Below are positions 16,830 through 26,273 of a stretch of 64,000 nucleotides of DNA, in pieces; position 1 is the stretch's first letter; each line of letters begins with the position of its first letter. The stretch spans positions 1,377,001 to 1,441,000 of the forward strand of contig JADJXY010000002.1 of NCBI GenBank assembly GCA_016720065.1, written 5' to 3'. The notes beneath the pieces are model-generated. The model was not told the DNA's origin, did not search any database, and saw only the letters and a program-made list of their open reading frames with translations. A program made the translations under genes and the position numbers. The DNA is from Betaproteobacteria bacterium (lineage in GTDB: Bacteria; Pseudomonadota; Gammaproteobacteria; Burkholderiales; Rhodocyclaceae).

Positions 16830-18150
16830 CGAAATCCGCCTCGCCGATGAGGCGTTCGCTTTCCGCCACCGGCAATGCCTCCACTTCCTTCAATTTCCTG
16901 GACAGCACGCGGGTGCGGGTTTCCGCCTTGCCGATGCTGCTGCTCGCTTCCTCCAGTTTCTTGCGCGTGTGGGCCAGGGCCTCGCCGAACTTGCCGAACT
17001 CGGTCTTCACGGCGCCGAGGATGGCCCAGACTTCCGCCGAACGCTGTTCGATGGCCAGGGTACGGAAACCCATCTGCAAGCTGTTGAGCAGGGCGGCCAG
17101 GGTGGTCGGCCCGGCCAGGCTCACCCGCCACTCGCGCTGCAGGGTCTCGCTGAGTCCCGGCCGGCGCAGGGCCTCGGCGTAGAGCCCTTCCACCGGCAGG
17201 TAGAGGATGGCGAAGTCGGTGGTATGGGGCGGCGCCACGTATTTTTCCCGGATGCTGCGGGCTTCGGCCTTGAGGCGCCCCTCGATGGCCCGGGCGGCGT
17301 CGTCCATGGCCGGGGCGTCGCCCCGCTCCTGCGCGTCCAGGAGGCGCTGCCAGTCCTCGATGGGGAATTTGGCGTCCAGGGGCAGCCAGACCTGGGCGCC
17401 ATCGTCCTTGCCCGGCAGGCGGATGGCGAAATCGACCCGTTCCGCGCTGCCCGGCCGCGTCGCCACGTTGGCGGAGAACTGATCCGCGGTGAGCAACTGT
17501 TCCAGCAGGGCCGCCAGTTGAACCTCGCCCCAGGTACCGCGCGTTTTCACATTGGTCAGCACGCGCTTCAGATCGCCCACCCCCACCGCCAGGGTATGCA
17601 TCTCCCCCAGGCCGCGATGGACCTGCTCCAGGCGGTCGCTGACCAGCTTGAAGGATTCCCCCAGACGCTGCTCCAGGGTGGCGTGCAGTTTCTCGTCCAC
17701 CGTCTGGCGCATGGCTTCCAGCTTGGCGGCGTTGTCCGCCTGAAGGGCGGTGAGCCGGCCCTCCACCGCCGCCTTGAGGCGCTCGAAGCGCTCGTCCAGC
17801 CCCAGGGAAAAACGGTTGAGCTCCCGGGCAAAGCCTTCCAGACGCTCTCCTTGCAGGGCGCCCAGGCCGGTAAGCTGGGACGAGACGGTCTGGCTCAACT
17901 GGGTCGCCGAGCGGGCCTGCTCTTCGCGGTCGCGAAAGGCGGCGTCGGCGTCTTCTCGCCGGGCGCGAGCGAGTTCTTCCCGCAGTTCCCGTTCCAGGCG
18001 TTCGAGGGCGCGGGCCTGGGTTTCCAGCGTGGCGGAGAGGGTTTCGGCCAGTTGCGCATCGCGCGCCCCGGCCCGCCGCAGGGTCCAGACCTGGAGCGCA
18101 AGCACGCCCAGCACAGCCACCAAGATCGCCAGTTCCACACCCGTTGCCAT
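16813..18150 (-). CDS. rmuC: DNA recombination protein RmuC
   Basis: 445 aa. One N-terminal membrane helix (residues 5-20), a long coiled coil (about 30-185), and the conserved RmuC core (KTRGTWGEVQLAALLEQLL, LPGKDDG, LPLDAKFPIEDW). The core is related to restriction-endonuclease-like folds. RmuC limits inversions at short inverted repeats in E. coli. The ATG at 18150 was chosen because it places the helix at the N-terminus; the reading frame stays open further upstream without conserved sequence. Confidence 0.92.
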   Translation of the reverse strand: MATGVELAILVAVLGVLALQVWTLRRAGARDAQLAETLSATLETQARALERLERELREELARARREDADAAFRDREEQARSATQLSQTVSSQLTGLGALQGERLEGFARELNRFSLGLDERFERLKAAVEGRLTALQADNAAKLEAMRQTVDEKLHATLEQRLGESFKLVSDRLEQVHRGLGEMHTLAVGVGDLKRVLTNVKTRGTWGEVQLAALLEQLLTADQFSANVATRPGSAERVDFAIRLPGKDDGAQVWLPLDAKFPIEDWQRLLDAQERGDAPAMDDAARAIEGRLKAEARSIREKYVAPPHTTDFAILYLPVEGLYAEALRRPGLSETLQREWRVSLAGPTTLAALLNSLQMGFRTLAIEQRSAEVWAILGAVKTEFGKFGEALAHTRKKLEEASSSIGKAETRTRVLSRKLKEVEALPVAESERLIGEADFDADAE

Positions 18151-18661
18151 GTCGCTTCCCCGAACGGGCATGGATCGAAACCATCCCCGGTGTTGCCACG
18201 CCCTGCCGCGCCGCCCTCCCCCCCGCCCTGTGCACCGTAGTGCCGCAGGGCGGGACGAACCACGCGCCGCGCCATCCAGGACGATGGGCGCGATTCTGAC
18301 AGATCGCAACCCGTTGCTCCAGCCGCAAAGGCCCACAGGCCGGGCTTCGGGAATATCGAAGGACCGGCCCCGGGTTGTTCCGATTGGTGCATGCCCGCCG
18401 ATGGCCGACAATCCGGGCTTCACGAATCAAGGGGGGCGCGTCCTCCAGTCCCGGCCACAGGGCGGGGGGGGCGTGGGTCCGGAACAGGAACCAGGGCCGA
18501 CAAATGTTGTCTTCACAGTACAGACCCGATCGGATCGGGCGACAGGTTTCAAGATGCAGGAAGGGCATCGCCCAATGTGACCCCGGGTGTGTTTCGTCCT
18601 TGGCCCAGCGAGGGGTGAGCCAGGCAGCGCAGCATGGCCGTCGCCGCTCGGAAAGGCTCCT
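18151..18661. other. Intergenic region with a perfect palindrome
   Basis: No coding sequence is supported in these 511 bp between divergent rmuC and the sensor kinase. The notable feature is CCCGATC-G-GATCGGG at 18525-18539, a perfect 15-bp palindrome 120 bp upstream of the kinase start that could be an operator. Promoters for both genes are expected here, but I see no consensus boxes. Confidence 0.4.
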
Positions 18662-20458
18662 GTGATCGGCCCCCACGGTTTCCTCGACAGTTCTTCGACC
18701 CGCTTCGTCGGCGCCCTGGCGCTGCCGGGCCTCGCCATGGCAATCGAGCTCACCTTCTGGGACACGCTGCGCCCCTTTGCCTGGGTGCTCTTTTACCCGG
18801 CGGTCTTCGTCGCGGCGCTGATCGGTGGACTCTGGGGCGGTGTGGCGGCCACGCTGCTGGCCACCGCCCTGGCCGGTTTCTATCTGGTCCCCGCTCAGGT
18901 GGCGGAGGCGCCCCCCGAAGCGGCGCTGGGCGTCCAGATGGCGATCTTCGCGGCGACCGGCATCCTGTTCAGTGTTTTCTCCCACCGCCTGAGCCAGAAG
19001 GAAAGGCTTGCAGAACGCCTCGCCGGCAACCTTCGCCACCGCAGGCTGTTCGAGCAGTCCCGGGCCGGGATCGTCTATCTCGACGGCAAGGGCCGCTACC
19101 AGGACGCCAATCCGGCTTTCTGCGCACTGACCGGCTACACCCGGGACGAACTCCTGGGGCTGGATGCCTACCGCGTCGTCGATGGGGCCGATCACGCCCG
19201 TCTGCGCGACTACCTGGCCAGTGCCCGGGCGTCCGACGGGCTCACCACCCGCTGGCGCCTGCGCCGCCGGGACGGTCAGCCGGCGGAGGTGGAGGCCATC
19301 ATCTCCCGCGAGGGCGATGGAAGCACCATGGCCGTGGTCCACGACGTCAGCCAGCGCCTGCATTACGAGCAGAATCTGCACGCGGCCCATACCCTCAGCC
19401 AGGCGGTGCTGGACTCGGTTCCCGCCCAGATGGCCGTGATCGACCGCGAGGGGGAGATCGTCGCCACCAACGAATCCTGGCGGGAATTCGCCCTGCACCA
19501 CTGCGCCGACGCCGGCCAACTGGCGGGGATTTTGGTTGGGGCGAATCTCCTCGACGCCTGCCGGGCGGACCACGACGGCGACAACTGGGTGTATACGGGC
19601 ATTCTCGAAGTGCTGCACGGGCGCACCGAGCAGTTCCGGGGCGAGTGCCGCTGCGAATCTCCCGCGGGGGACGTCCTGTGGTTCGCCATGACCGTGACGC
19701 CCGTCGCCTTCCCGGCCGGCGGCGCGGTGGTGGCCTACCACGATATCAGCGACATCCACCACGCGAAGGACGCCGAGCATCTGGCCCTGTGCCAGGTGAA
19801 GACCCTGGCCGCCCGGCAGCTCGTCTTTCAGGAAGAAGAGCGCCTCGCCCTTTCCCGCGAGCTGCACGACCACGTCGGCCAGGACCTGGCCGCCCTGGAA
19901 CTGGCCCTGGACCAGTGCGCCCGCCACATGGGGTCGGCGCCCAAAGCCCAGGCTGCGCTCTGGGAGGCGCGCCTCACGGTCAAGTCCATCCTGGAAGCGA
20001 CGCGCGACATCTCCCGCCGCCTGCGTCCGCCCCTGCTGGATGACCTGGGACTGGCCGCGGCCCTGCGCTGGCACATCGACAAGCTGCCGCGCGCCGACGT
20101 CGTGGGCATACGCCTGGACGACGGGATCGGCGCCGCCCGCTTCCGTCCGGACGTCGAACTGGCCGCTTTCCGCATCGCCCAGGAGGCCCTGTCCAACGCC
20201 CTGCGTCACGCCCGCGCCCAGGAAATCCATGTCTGCCTGGAGTTCGACGCGACCGGCCTCGGCCTGCGCGTCCGCGATGACGGCGTCGGCTTCGTGGCGG
20301 AAGAGGCCCTGGAACGCTCCCGCCGCCTCAATTCCCTCGGCCTCCTGGGCATGCGGGAACGGGTCGCCACCGTCGGCGGCCGTTTCCGCATAGAATCCAG
20401 ACCAGGAGCCGGAACCGAAGTCGCCACCCTTTTTTACGCTCCCCCTACCCTGCAATGA
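18662..20458 (+). CDS. NarX/UhpB-type sensor histidine kinase with two PAS domains
   Basis: 598 aa from a GTG with AAAGG six bases upstream. The later ATG would cut into the first membrane helix. Four N-terminal helices resemble the DUF4118 sensor region. Two PAS domains follow (about 125-245 and 245-370). The HisKA_3 box is LSRELHDHVGQDLAALE. The HATPase domain has NALRHARA, DDGVGF and GLLGMRERV. It is coupled by ATGA to a LuxR-type response regulator, which must be its partner. The signal is not evident. Confidence 0.9.
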   Translation: MIGPHGFLDSSSTRFVGALALPGLAMAIELTFWDTLRPFAWVLFYPAVFVAALIGGLWGGVAATLLATALAGFYLVPAQVAEAPPEAALGVQMAIFAATGILFSVFSHRLSQKERLAERLAGNLRHRRLFEQSRAGIVYLDGKGRYQDANPAFCALTGYTRDELLGLDAYRVVDGADHARLRDYLASARASDGLTTRWRLRRRDGQPAEVEAIISREGDGSTMAVVHDVSQRLHYEQNLHAAHTLSQAVLDSVPAQMAVIDREGEIVATNESWREFALHHCADAGQLAGILVGANLLDACRADHDGDNWVYTGILEVLHGRTEQFRGECRCESPAGDVLWFAMTVTPVAFPAGGAVVAYHDISDIHHAKDAEHLALCQVKTLAARQLVFQEEERLALSRELHDHVGQDLAALELALDQCARHMGSAPKAQAALWEARLTVKSILEATRDISRRLRPPLLDDLGLAAALRWHIDKLPRADVVGIRLDDGIGAARFRPDVELAAFRIAQEALSNALRHARAQEIHVCLEFDATGLGLRVRDDGVGFVAEEALERSRRLNSLGLLGMRERVATVGGRFRIESRPGAGTEVATLFYAPPTLQ

Positions 20459-21099
20459 CGCCCATCCGCATCCTGGTCGCCGACGACCACAACCTTGTCC
20501 GAGCCGGAATCCTGCGCCTTCTGAACGAAGTCGCCGATTTCGAGGTGGTCGCTGATACCGCCGACGGCGCCGAGGCCATCGACCTGGCCTGCCGCCTGCA
20601 GCCCGACGTCGCCCTGCTCGACATCGCCATGCCGGGCATCACCGGTTTGCAGGCCCTGGAAAAGATCGTCAGCACCAACCCGGCCATCCGGGTCATCATC
20701 CTGACCATGTACGACACCGAGGAGCACGTCATTTCGGCCATGCGCCTGGGGGCCTCCGGTTTCGTGCTGAAAAACGCCGCCCCCCAGGAAATGGAACTGG
20801 CCATCCGCGCCGTGCTGGCGGGCGGAACCTGGCTTCCGGCGGCCATTTCCCGTCCGGTGGTGGACGCCTACCTGGAACGGGTGCAGACCTCGGATACCCG
20901 GGATGGCCTCACCCCCCGCCAGCGGGAAGTGCTCAAGATGATCGCCGAGGGCATGCGCACCAAGGAAATCGCCTTCAGCCTGGGCGTCAGCGTCAAGACC
21001 ATCGAGACCTACCGCGCCCAGATCATGAACCGCCTGGGTATAGGCGACATTCCCGGACTGGTGCGTTACGCCATCCGGCGCGGACTTTCGGAACTCTGA
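20455..21099 (+). CDS. NarL/FixJ-family response regulator
   Basis: 214 aa. N-terminal receiver domain: acidic pocket in VADDHN, phospho-aspartate in LLDIAMPG, and the lysine in VLKNAAP. C-terminal LuxR-type helix-turn-helix: LTPRQREVLKMIAEGMRTKEIA then VKTIETYRAQIMNRLGI. It starts inside the kinase stop codon and is its cognate transcriptional regulator. Target genes are not apparent. Confidence 0.93.
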   Translation: MTPIRILVADDHNLVRAGILRLLNEVADFEVVADTADGAEAIDLACRLQPDVALLDIAMPGITGLQALEKIVSTNPAIRVIILTMYDTEEHVISAMRLGASGFVLKNAAPQEMELAIRAVLAGGTWLPAAISRPVVDAYLERVQTSDTRDGLTPRQREVLKMIAEGMRTKEIAFSLGVSVKTIETYRAQIMNRLGIGDIPGLVRYAIRRGLSEL

Positions 21100-21132
21100 G
21101 CCTTACGCCGGCTTCAGCCCGGCCAGCAAGCT

Positions 21133-24100
21133 TCAGTGACTGGGTTCCCGCCGCGCGCTGCGGCGCGATCCGTCCAGCCAGCCCAGCAGGGTCACGAATA
21201 GATCCTCCGGTTCCACCGGCTTGGCCAGGTGGTCGTCCATGCCGGCGGCCAGGCAGCGTTCGCGATCCTCGGCAAAGGCATTGGCCGTCAGGGCGACGAT
21301 GGGCACGCGGCCGCCGGAGGGAAGCTCCCGGATACGCCGCGTCGCTTCAAGGCCGTCCATCTCCGGCATGTACATGTCCATGAGGATCAGGTCGTAGGCA
21401 AAACTCTGCGCCATCCTGAGCGCTTCAGCCCCGTTGGGTGCCACGTCGATGCTGAAATCGAGATCCCCCAGGAGGTCCACCAGGACTTCCTGATTGATCT
21501 CGTTGTCTTCAGCCAGGAGCACACGGGCGCCGGCGTGCTCCCGGCGCAGGCGGGCCGCTGCAACTTCTCCCGGCGCATCGTCGCCCACCAGGCGCAGCTC
21601 AGGCGTCTGCCCGGCGAGGGCGCTGCCGCGCTCGAAGGTGGCGACGAACCAGAAGGTACTCCCCTCCCCCGGGGCGCTGTCGACGCCAAGCTCACCCTCC
21701 ATCAGCCGTGCCAGCCGCTGGCAGATGGCCAGCCCCAAACCCGTGCCGCCGTAGCGGCGGGTGGTGCTGGAATCCGCTTGCTCGAAGGCCTCGAACAGGC
21801 GCACCCGGTCGTCCGGCGCGATGCCGATACCCGTGTCGTTGACGGCGAAGCGCAGGCGCACCCGGTCGCCCCGGTCCTCGACCATGTCGGCCCGGAGCCG
21901 GATGCCGCCGGAGGCGGTGAATTTGATGGCGTTGCTGATGAAGTTGCTCAGGATCTGGTTGAGCCGCAGGGCGTCCCCTTGCAGGTTGAAGGGGATGCGC
22001 GGATCGATTTCGCGGCTGAAGGTGAGTCCCTTCTCCTCGATGCGCTGTCCGGCGATGGAGTAGAGGCTGGCGAAGACAGCATGCACGCTGAATCCCGCGC
22101 GCTCCAGGGTGAGTTTGCCGGCTTCGATCTTGGACAGGTCCAGAATGTCGTTGATGATCGCCAGCAGGTGGGTGGCCGCCCCCTGGATCTTGCCCAGTTG
22201 TTCCAGGGCCTTGGGCGATTCGACATCACGCTGCAACAGGTGGGTCAAGCCGATGATGGCACTCATGGGGGTGCGGATTTCGTGGCTCATGTTGGCCACG
22301 AAGGCGCTCTTGCTGCGGCTCGCCGCCTCCGCCACCTCCTTGGCGGCCCGCAGTTCCCCGGCCTGGGCGGCGAGGGCGTCGTTGAGCGCCATGACCTGTC
22401 TTTCCCGCTCGCGCGATTCACTGATGTCGAAGACGGTCGCCAAGGAATGCCTGAATACGCCATCGGCGTCGAACACAGCCCGGGAATTGAGGATCACCGG
22501 CAGGCGGCTCCCGTCCTGCCGCAGGAGGTCATACTCCACGCCACGGACTTCACCCGTGCTTTGCAGCCGGGCGAAGTTCTCCCGCAAAATTTCCCGCTGC
22601 TCCGGCGCGACGAGGTCGGCGAAGGCCATGCGGCCCTCGACTTCTTGCCGGGCGTAGCCCAGCCAGGCCAGTTCGGTGTCGTTGATGCGGATGACCTGGC
22701 CCGCCGGGTCGAGGGAGTGGTAGCCGCAGGGAGCGTCGTGATAGAGGGCGACGATTTCTGCATTGCAGGCATCCACGGTACGACGGGCCTCGTGCCACTG
22801 GCGGGTGCGCTCCTCGACCAGAACTTCGAGATGATTGCGGTAGGCGTCGAGTTCGCTCCCCATGCGCTCCTTCTCGCTGATGTCTTCCTCGATGCCGACG
22901 TAGTGGGAAACGCTGCCGTCGGGCAGGCGCAGGGGAGAGATGTGGGCGAAGCAACTGCACAGCGATCCGTCCTGGCAGCGATTGACGAATTTGCCCGACC
23001 AGGACTCCCCCCGCAGCAGGGTGGCCCAGAGGTCAGCATGGAGCGCAGGCGGTGTCGACTCGGAGCGCAACAGGGAAACCTTGCGACCCACGGCCTCGGC
23101 AGGGGCGTAACCGAACAGTGCGCTGAAGGCCGGATTGACGTAGGTGATGATCCCATCGAGGTCGGTCACCACCACCGGATTGGGGTTCTGGGCCACGACG
23201 CGGGCCAGCTTCGCCGCCTGGCGCCCCTGCGCGGCCGCCAGGTTCTCGGCGACCTTCATGCGGCGCAGGACGACGATGCCGACGCCGGCCAACACCAGGA
23301 GCGCTAACAATATGCCCGCGGCCCGCTGTTGCCAATCGGCGAGGGCCTCGGCACGAGGGATCCCCGCCACCGCCACCCAGGGGTAGCCTGCCACACGATG
23401 GAAAACCTGTACCCGCTCGATGCCGTCGGCGGAGTCCGGCGCGACGACGGTGCCGCGATTCTCGCCGTTCAGCAGACGAAGCAGGACCGGATCGCTTCCT
23501 GCCTCTTCCCGCTTTTGCGCAAAGGGGTGGCGGATGACCGACTCGCCGCTGTCGGCGCGCCGCAGATGGACACTGGCCCCCCGGCCAAGCTCGGCCCGGG
23601 AGAAGATTCCCTGGACGAAATCCAGATCGAGGGTCAGGCCGACCGTGCCCAGAAAGCGCCCCGCCTCGTCCCGCACGGCCCGCGCCAGCATGACCGTGGG
23701 CCGCCCCGTGGTCCGGGCCACGATGACCCCGGAAATGTGCATGGACTGCCCAGGTTCGTCGCGGGAGCGCTGGAAGTAATCCCGGTCCGAGACATCGATA
23801 TCGGCGACATCGGAGTCCGAGGCGTGACGCAGAACGCCTGCGGCATCGGTAAAGTAGTAGCCGCCCATTTCCTCGAACTTGCGATTGGTGGGAACAATGG
23901 CGGCAAGGCGTGCCTTCCATTCGCGGTCGTCGAAGCGTGCCTCGTAGATGGGGCGCGCCGCCGCGGCCAGGTCGTTCAATTCCCCCTCGGCCCGACGCAG
24001 GACGGCGTTGACCTGGGATTCCACCAGACCGGCCACGCCCCGCCCTCGCTGAGCGGCATGGTCCAGGGCATCGCGATGGTCTTGCGCCAGGAGAGAGGCC

Positions 24101-24264
24101 AAGAGCAGGGTGATTGCCCCCAGCAGCCCGGCAAAGACCAGGGCACGCCGACGGGGCGATGCGCCAAGCGTAGGCGCCGGGACAAAAAACCCTCCCTCGG
24201 CCGACGCTGCGGTCGTCGCGGAAGTCAGGCCTCCCGCCTGACGGGAGCTGCGGGTATTGGGCAT
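21133..24264 (-). CDS. Hybrid sensor kinase with Cache sensor, PAS domains and receiver
   Basis: 1043 aa from the ATG at 24264; the open frame upstream has no conserved sequence. Two membrane helices bracket a periplasmic Cache-type sensor (about 60-300, containing YYFTDAAGVLRHAS and GTVGLTLDLDF). Two PAS domains follow (NPNPVVVTDLDGIITYVNPAF and a second). The kinase core has SHEIRTPMSAIIG, NAIKFT, NDTGIGI and GTGLGLAIC. The C-terminal receiver has LMDMYMPEMDG and DDHLAKPV. A small-ligand sensor is likely; ligand and downstream partner are unknown. Confidence 0.9.
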   Translation of the reverse strand: MPNTRSSRQAGGLTSATTAASAEGGFFVPAPTLGASPRRRALVFAGLLGAITLLLASLLAQDHRDALDHAAQRGRGVAGLVESQVNAVLRRAEGELNDLAAAARPIYEARFDDREWKARLAAIVPTNRKFEEMGGYYFTDAAGVLRHASDSDVADIDVSDRDYFQRSRDEPGQSMHISGVIVARTTGRPTVMLARAVRDEAGRFLGTVGLTLDLDFVQGIFSRAELGRGASVHLRRADSGESVIRHPFAQKREEAGSDPVLLRLLNGENRGTVVAPDSADGIERVQVFHRVAGYPWVAVAGIPRAEALADWQQRAAGILLALLVLAGVGIVVLRRMKVAENLAAAQGRQAAKLARVVAQNPNPVVVTDLDGIITYVNPAFSALFGYAPAEAVGRKVSLLRSESTPPALHADLWATLLRGESWSGKFVNRCQDGSLCSCFAHISPLRLPDGSVSHYVGIEEDISEKERMGSELDAYRNHLEVLVEERTRQWHEARRTVDACNAEIVALYHDAPCGYHSLDPAGQVIRINDTELAWLGYARQEVEGRMAFADLVAPEQREILRENFARLQSTGEVRGVEYDLLRQDGSRLPVILNSRAVFDADGVFRHSLATVFDISESRERERQVMALNDALAAQAGELRAAKEVAEAASRSKSAFVANMSHEIRTPMSAIIGLTHLLQRDVESPKALEQLGKIQGAATHLLAIINDILDLSKIEAGKLTLERAGFSVHAVFASLYSIAGQRIEEKGLTFSREIDPRIPFNLQGDALRLNQILSNFISNAIKFTASGGIRLRADMVEDRGDRVRLRFAVNDTGIGIAPDDRVRLFEAFEQADSSTTRRYGGTGLGLAICQRLARLMEGELGVDSAPGEGSTFWFVATFERGSALAGQTPELRLVGDDAPGEVAAARLRREHAGARVLLAEDNEINQEVLVDLLGDLDFSIDVAPNGAEALRMAQSFAYDLILMDMYMPEMDGLEATRRIRELPSGGRVPIVALTANAFAEDRERCLAAGMDDHLAKPVEPEDLFVTLLGWLDGSRRSARREPSH

Positions 24265-24481
24265 CAATGTCCTCTGTGCCCTGCATATTGCGCCGCAGCA
24301 AATGGGAATGCATCGGGGATTTCCCCGAACCAATCCTCCAAATCCACTAGATTCCACAGTGGACACGACGTGAAGGCTTGGTTTGCCTCGATTTCTATCG
24401 ACTACACCGGCCCAGGGCAGTGATAATCTATGCAAAAGGTCAGAGGTCGGGGTCAAGACCCCGCAATCGGAGAACGCCCAC

Positions 24482-24883
24482 ATGTTCAATTGGATAAGCG
24501 ATGAATCGCGTCGCCTGGCAGAAGCGCTGCGGCACCGCGGAACCTGGTTCTTTATCGCCCTGCTCGCAGTTTTTTCCGGAATCGCCTACACGGTTTTCCG
24601 CTACGCCCTGCGCATGGACTTCCTGCTGCGCATCCACCATCTGGCCGGGGCCAGTTGTTCGGCCATGGACAACGGCACCATGCTGACCATCTTCTTTTCC
24701 TCCATCTTCTTCGGTCTGGCCCTCCTGGTGGCCTTCGGGGAACTAGCACGCCACTCGGATTTCTCCCGCCGTCACTCCCACGCCGAGGCCCGCTCGGCCG
24801 CCCTGCTCTGCGTGGGATGGATCGTCGTCGCCCTGGCCATAGGCGCGACCATGCTGGCCCTGCTGGTGCGTCACTGCGCCTGA
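24482..24883 (+). CDS. Small membrane protein next to a diguanylate cyclase
   Basis: 133 aa with three predicted membrane helices (about 22-40, 60-82 and 105-128). I do not recognise a family. It ends 6 bp before the diguanylate cyclase gene and is probably co-transcribed with it, so a sensory or anchoring role is possible but is only inference. A GGGGT-CAAG-ACCCC hairpin lies about 25 bp before the start. Confidence 0.65.
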   Translation: MFNWISDESRRLAEALRHRGTWFFIALLAVFSGIAYTVFRYALRMDFLLRIHHLAGASCSAMDNGTMLTIFFSSIFFGLALLVAFGELARHSDFSRRHSHAEARSAALLCVGWIVVALAIGATMLALLVRHCA

Positions 24884-24889
24884 GCCGGC

Positions 24890-25846
24890 ATGAAAATCCT
24901 GGTCGTCGAAGATACCCGCAGCAATGCCGTCCTGCTGCGCGAAATCCTGCTGCGGCGCGGCGATAACGTCGTCCTGGCGGAAAGCGGCGCCCAGGCCCTC
25001 GCCGCTCATTCCAGCGCTGCCCCCGATCTGGTCCTGCTCGACGTCGTTCTACCGGACATGGACGGCTACGCCGTCGCGCGGCAGATTCGCCAGCGCGAGG
25101 CGGCCGGCCGCTGGACGCCCATCATTTTCCTTTCCGGCCTGACCTCGGACGCCGACCTGCAGCAGGGCATCGCCGCCGGGGGCGATGACTACCTCTTCAA
25201 GCCGGTGAGCGAAGTGGTCCTGGCCGCCAAGGTCGCCGCCATGCAGCGCATCGTGGGCATGCGCGACCAGCTCGTGGAGCTGGCTCGCCAACTGGATGCG
25301 GCCAACCGGGAACTGCATCTGCTGTCGACCCGAGACGGGCTCACCGGCATCGGCAACCGGCGCTTTTTCGACGAACTCCTGACTCGGGAGTGGGGCCGCG
25401 CCCTGCGCAACGGTGGCGAAGTCGGCCTCCTGCTGTGCGACGTCGATTACTTCAAGCGTTACAACGACACCTACGGCCATCAGGCGGGAGACCAATGCCT
25501 GCGCGCGGTGGCCGACGCCCTCGCCGGGGCCATCGGCCGCGCCTCGGACATCGTTGCCCGCTATGGAGGCGAGGAGTTCGTCGTCGTCCTGCCCGATACC
25601 AGCCTGGGCGGCGTGCTCTTCGTGGCCGAAAAGCTGCGCCATGGCGTCCATTGCCTGGCCATTCCGCACAGCGCGTCCGACAGGGGAACGGTCAGCATCA
25701 GCATCGGCATTGCCTCCACGGTTCCCGCCAAGGGCGATTCGCCCCGGGATCTGGTCGAACGGGCCGACCGGGCCCTCTACCGCGCCAAGCAGGGCGGCCG
25801 CGACCGGGTCTGCCGCTACGATCCCAATCTTGACCAGCCGGCCTGA
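24890..25846 (+). CDS. Response regulator with diguanylate cyclase (GGDEF) output
   Basis: 318 aa. The receiver domain (1 to about 125) has VVEDTRSNA, LLDVVLPDMDG and FKPVSE. A coiled linker leads to a GGDEF domain starting RDGLTGIGNRRFFDE, with the active motif RYGGEEF. An inhibitory I-site (RASD) sits five residues before the GGEEF, so product feedback is expected. It makes cyclic-di-GMP on phosphorylation, PleD/WspR style. The next gene is a single receiver, and a hybrid kinase is nearby. Confidence 0.93.
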   Translation: MKILVVEDTRSNAVLLREILLRRGDNVVLAESGAQALAAHSSAAPDLVLLDVVLPDMDGYAVARQIRQREAAGRWTPIIFLSGLTSDADLQQGIAAGGDDYLFKPVSEVVLAAKVAAMQRIVGMRDQLVELARQLDAANRELHLLSTRDGLTGIGNRRFFDELLTREWGRALRNGGEVGLLLCDVDYFKRYNDTYGHQAGDQCLRAVADALAGAIGRASDIVARYGGEEFVVVLPDTSLGGVLFVAEKLRHGVHCLAIPHSASDRGTVSISIGIASTVPAKGDSPRDLVERADRALYRAKQGGRDRVCRYDPNLDQPA

Positions 25847-25865
25847 AACGGCCAGACTTCTCCCC

Positions 25866-26273
25866 ATGTCCCGAAAGCGCGCCACCGTCATGATCGTCGA
25901 CGACAACGACATGATGCGCACCTTGTTGCGCGGCATCCTGCGCGCCGAGAATTACGAAGTCATCGCCGAAGCCCGCCACGGCGCTTCCGCCGTCGAACAG
26001 GCCCAGTTGCTCAAACCCCGCATCGTGTGCATGGACGTGGTCATGCCGGAGATGGACGGCCTGGAGGCCCTGCGGGAAATCAAGTCCGCCAATCCGGCCA
26101 TCGACATCGTGATGATTACCGGCAACGCCTGCGGCGATACGGTGCAGGAAGCCATCCAGAACGGCGCCTCCGGCTTCATCGTCAAACCCTTCAACGCCGC
26201 CAAGGTCCTCGACACCCTGGAGCGCGTGCTGGCGGGAAAAACGCTCCGCCCCGCCGAACCCCCCGCCGCTTAA
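25866..26273 (+). CDS. Single-domain response regulator (CheY-like)
   Basis: 135 aa, one receiver domain only: VDDNDMMR acidic pocket, MDVVMPEMDG phospho-aspartate, MITGNA and FIVKPFNAAKV. No output domain, so it acts by protein-protein contact. It follows the diguanylate cyclase after 19 bp on the same strand and may relay phosphate in the same circuit. Its stop codon overlaps that of convergent gloB by 4 bp. Confidence 0.88.
   Translation: MSRKRATVMIVDDNDMMRTLLRGILRAENYEVIAEARHGASAVEQAQLLKPRIVCMDVVMPEMDGLEALREIKSANPAIDIVMITGNACGDTVQEAIQNGASGFIVKPFNAAKVLDTLERVLAGKTLRPAEPPAA

Noticed and set aside
16676..20455. 1259-aa open frame on the minus strand
   Set aside because: Overlaps rmuC and the NarX-type kinase in other frames. 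No domain or start signal; a product of GC-rich codon bias.
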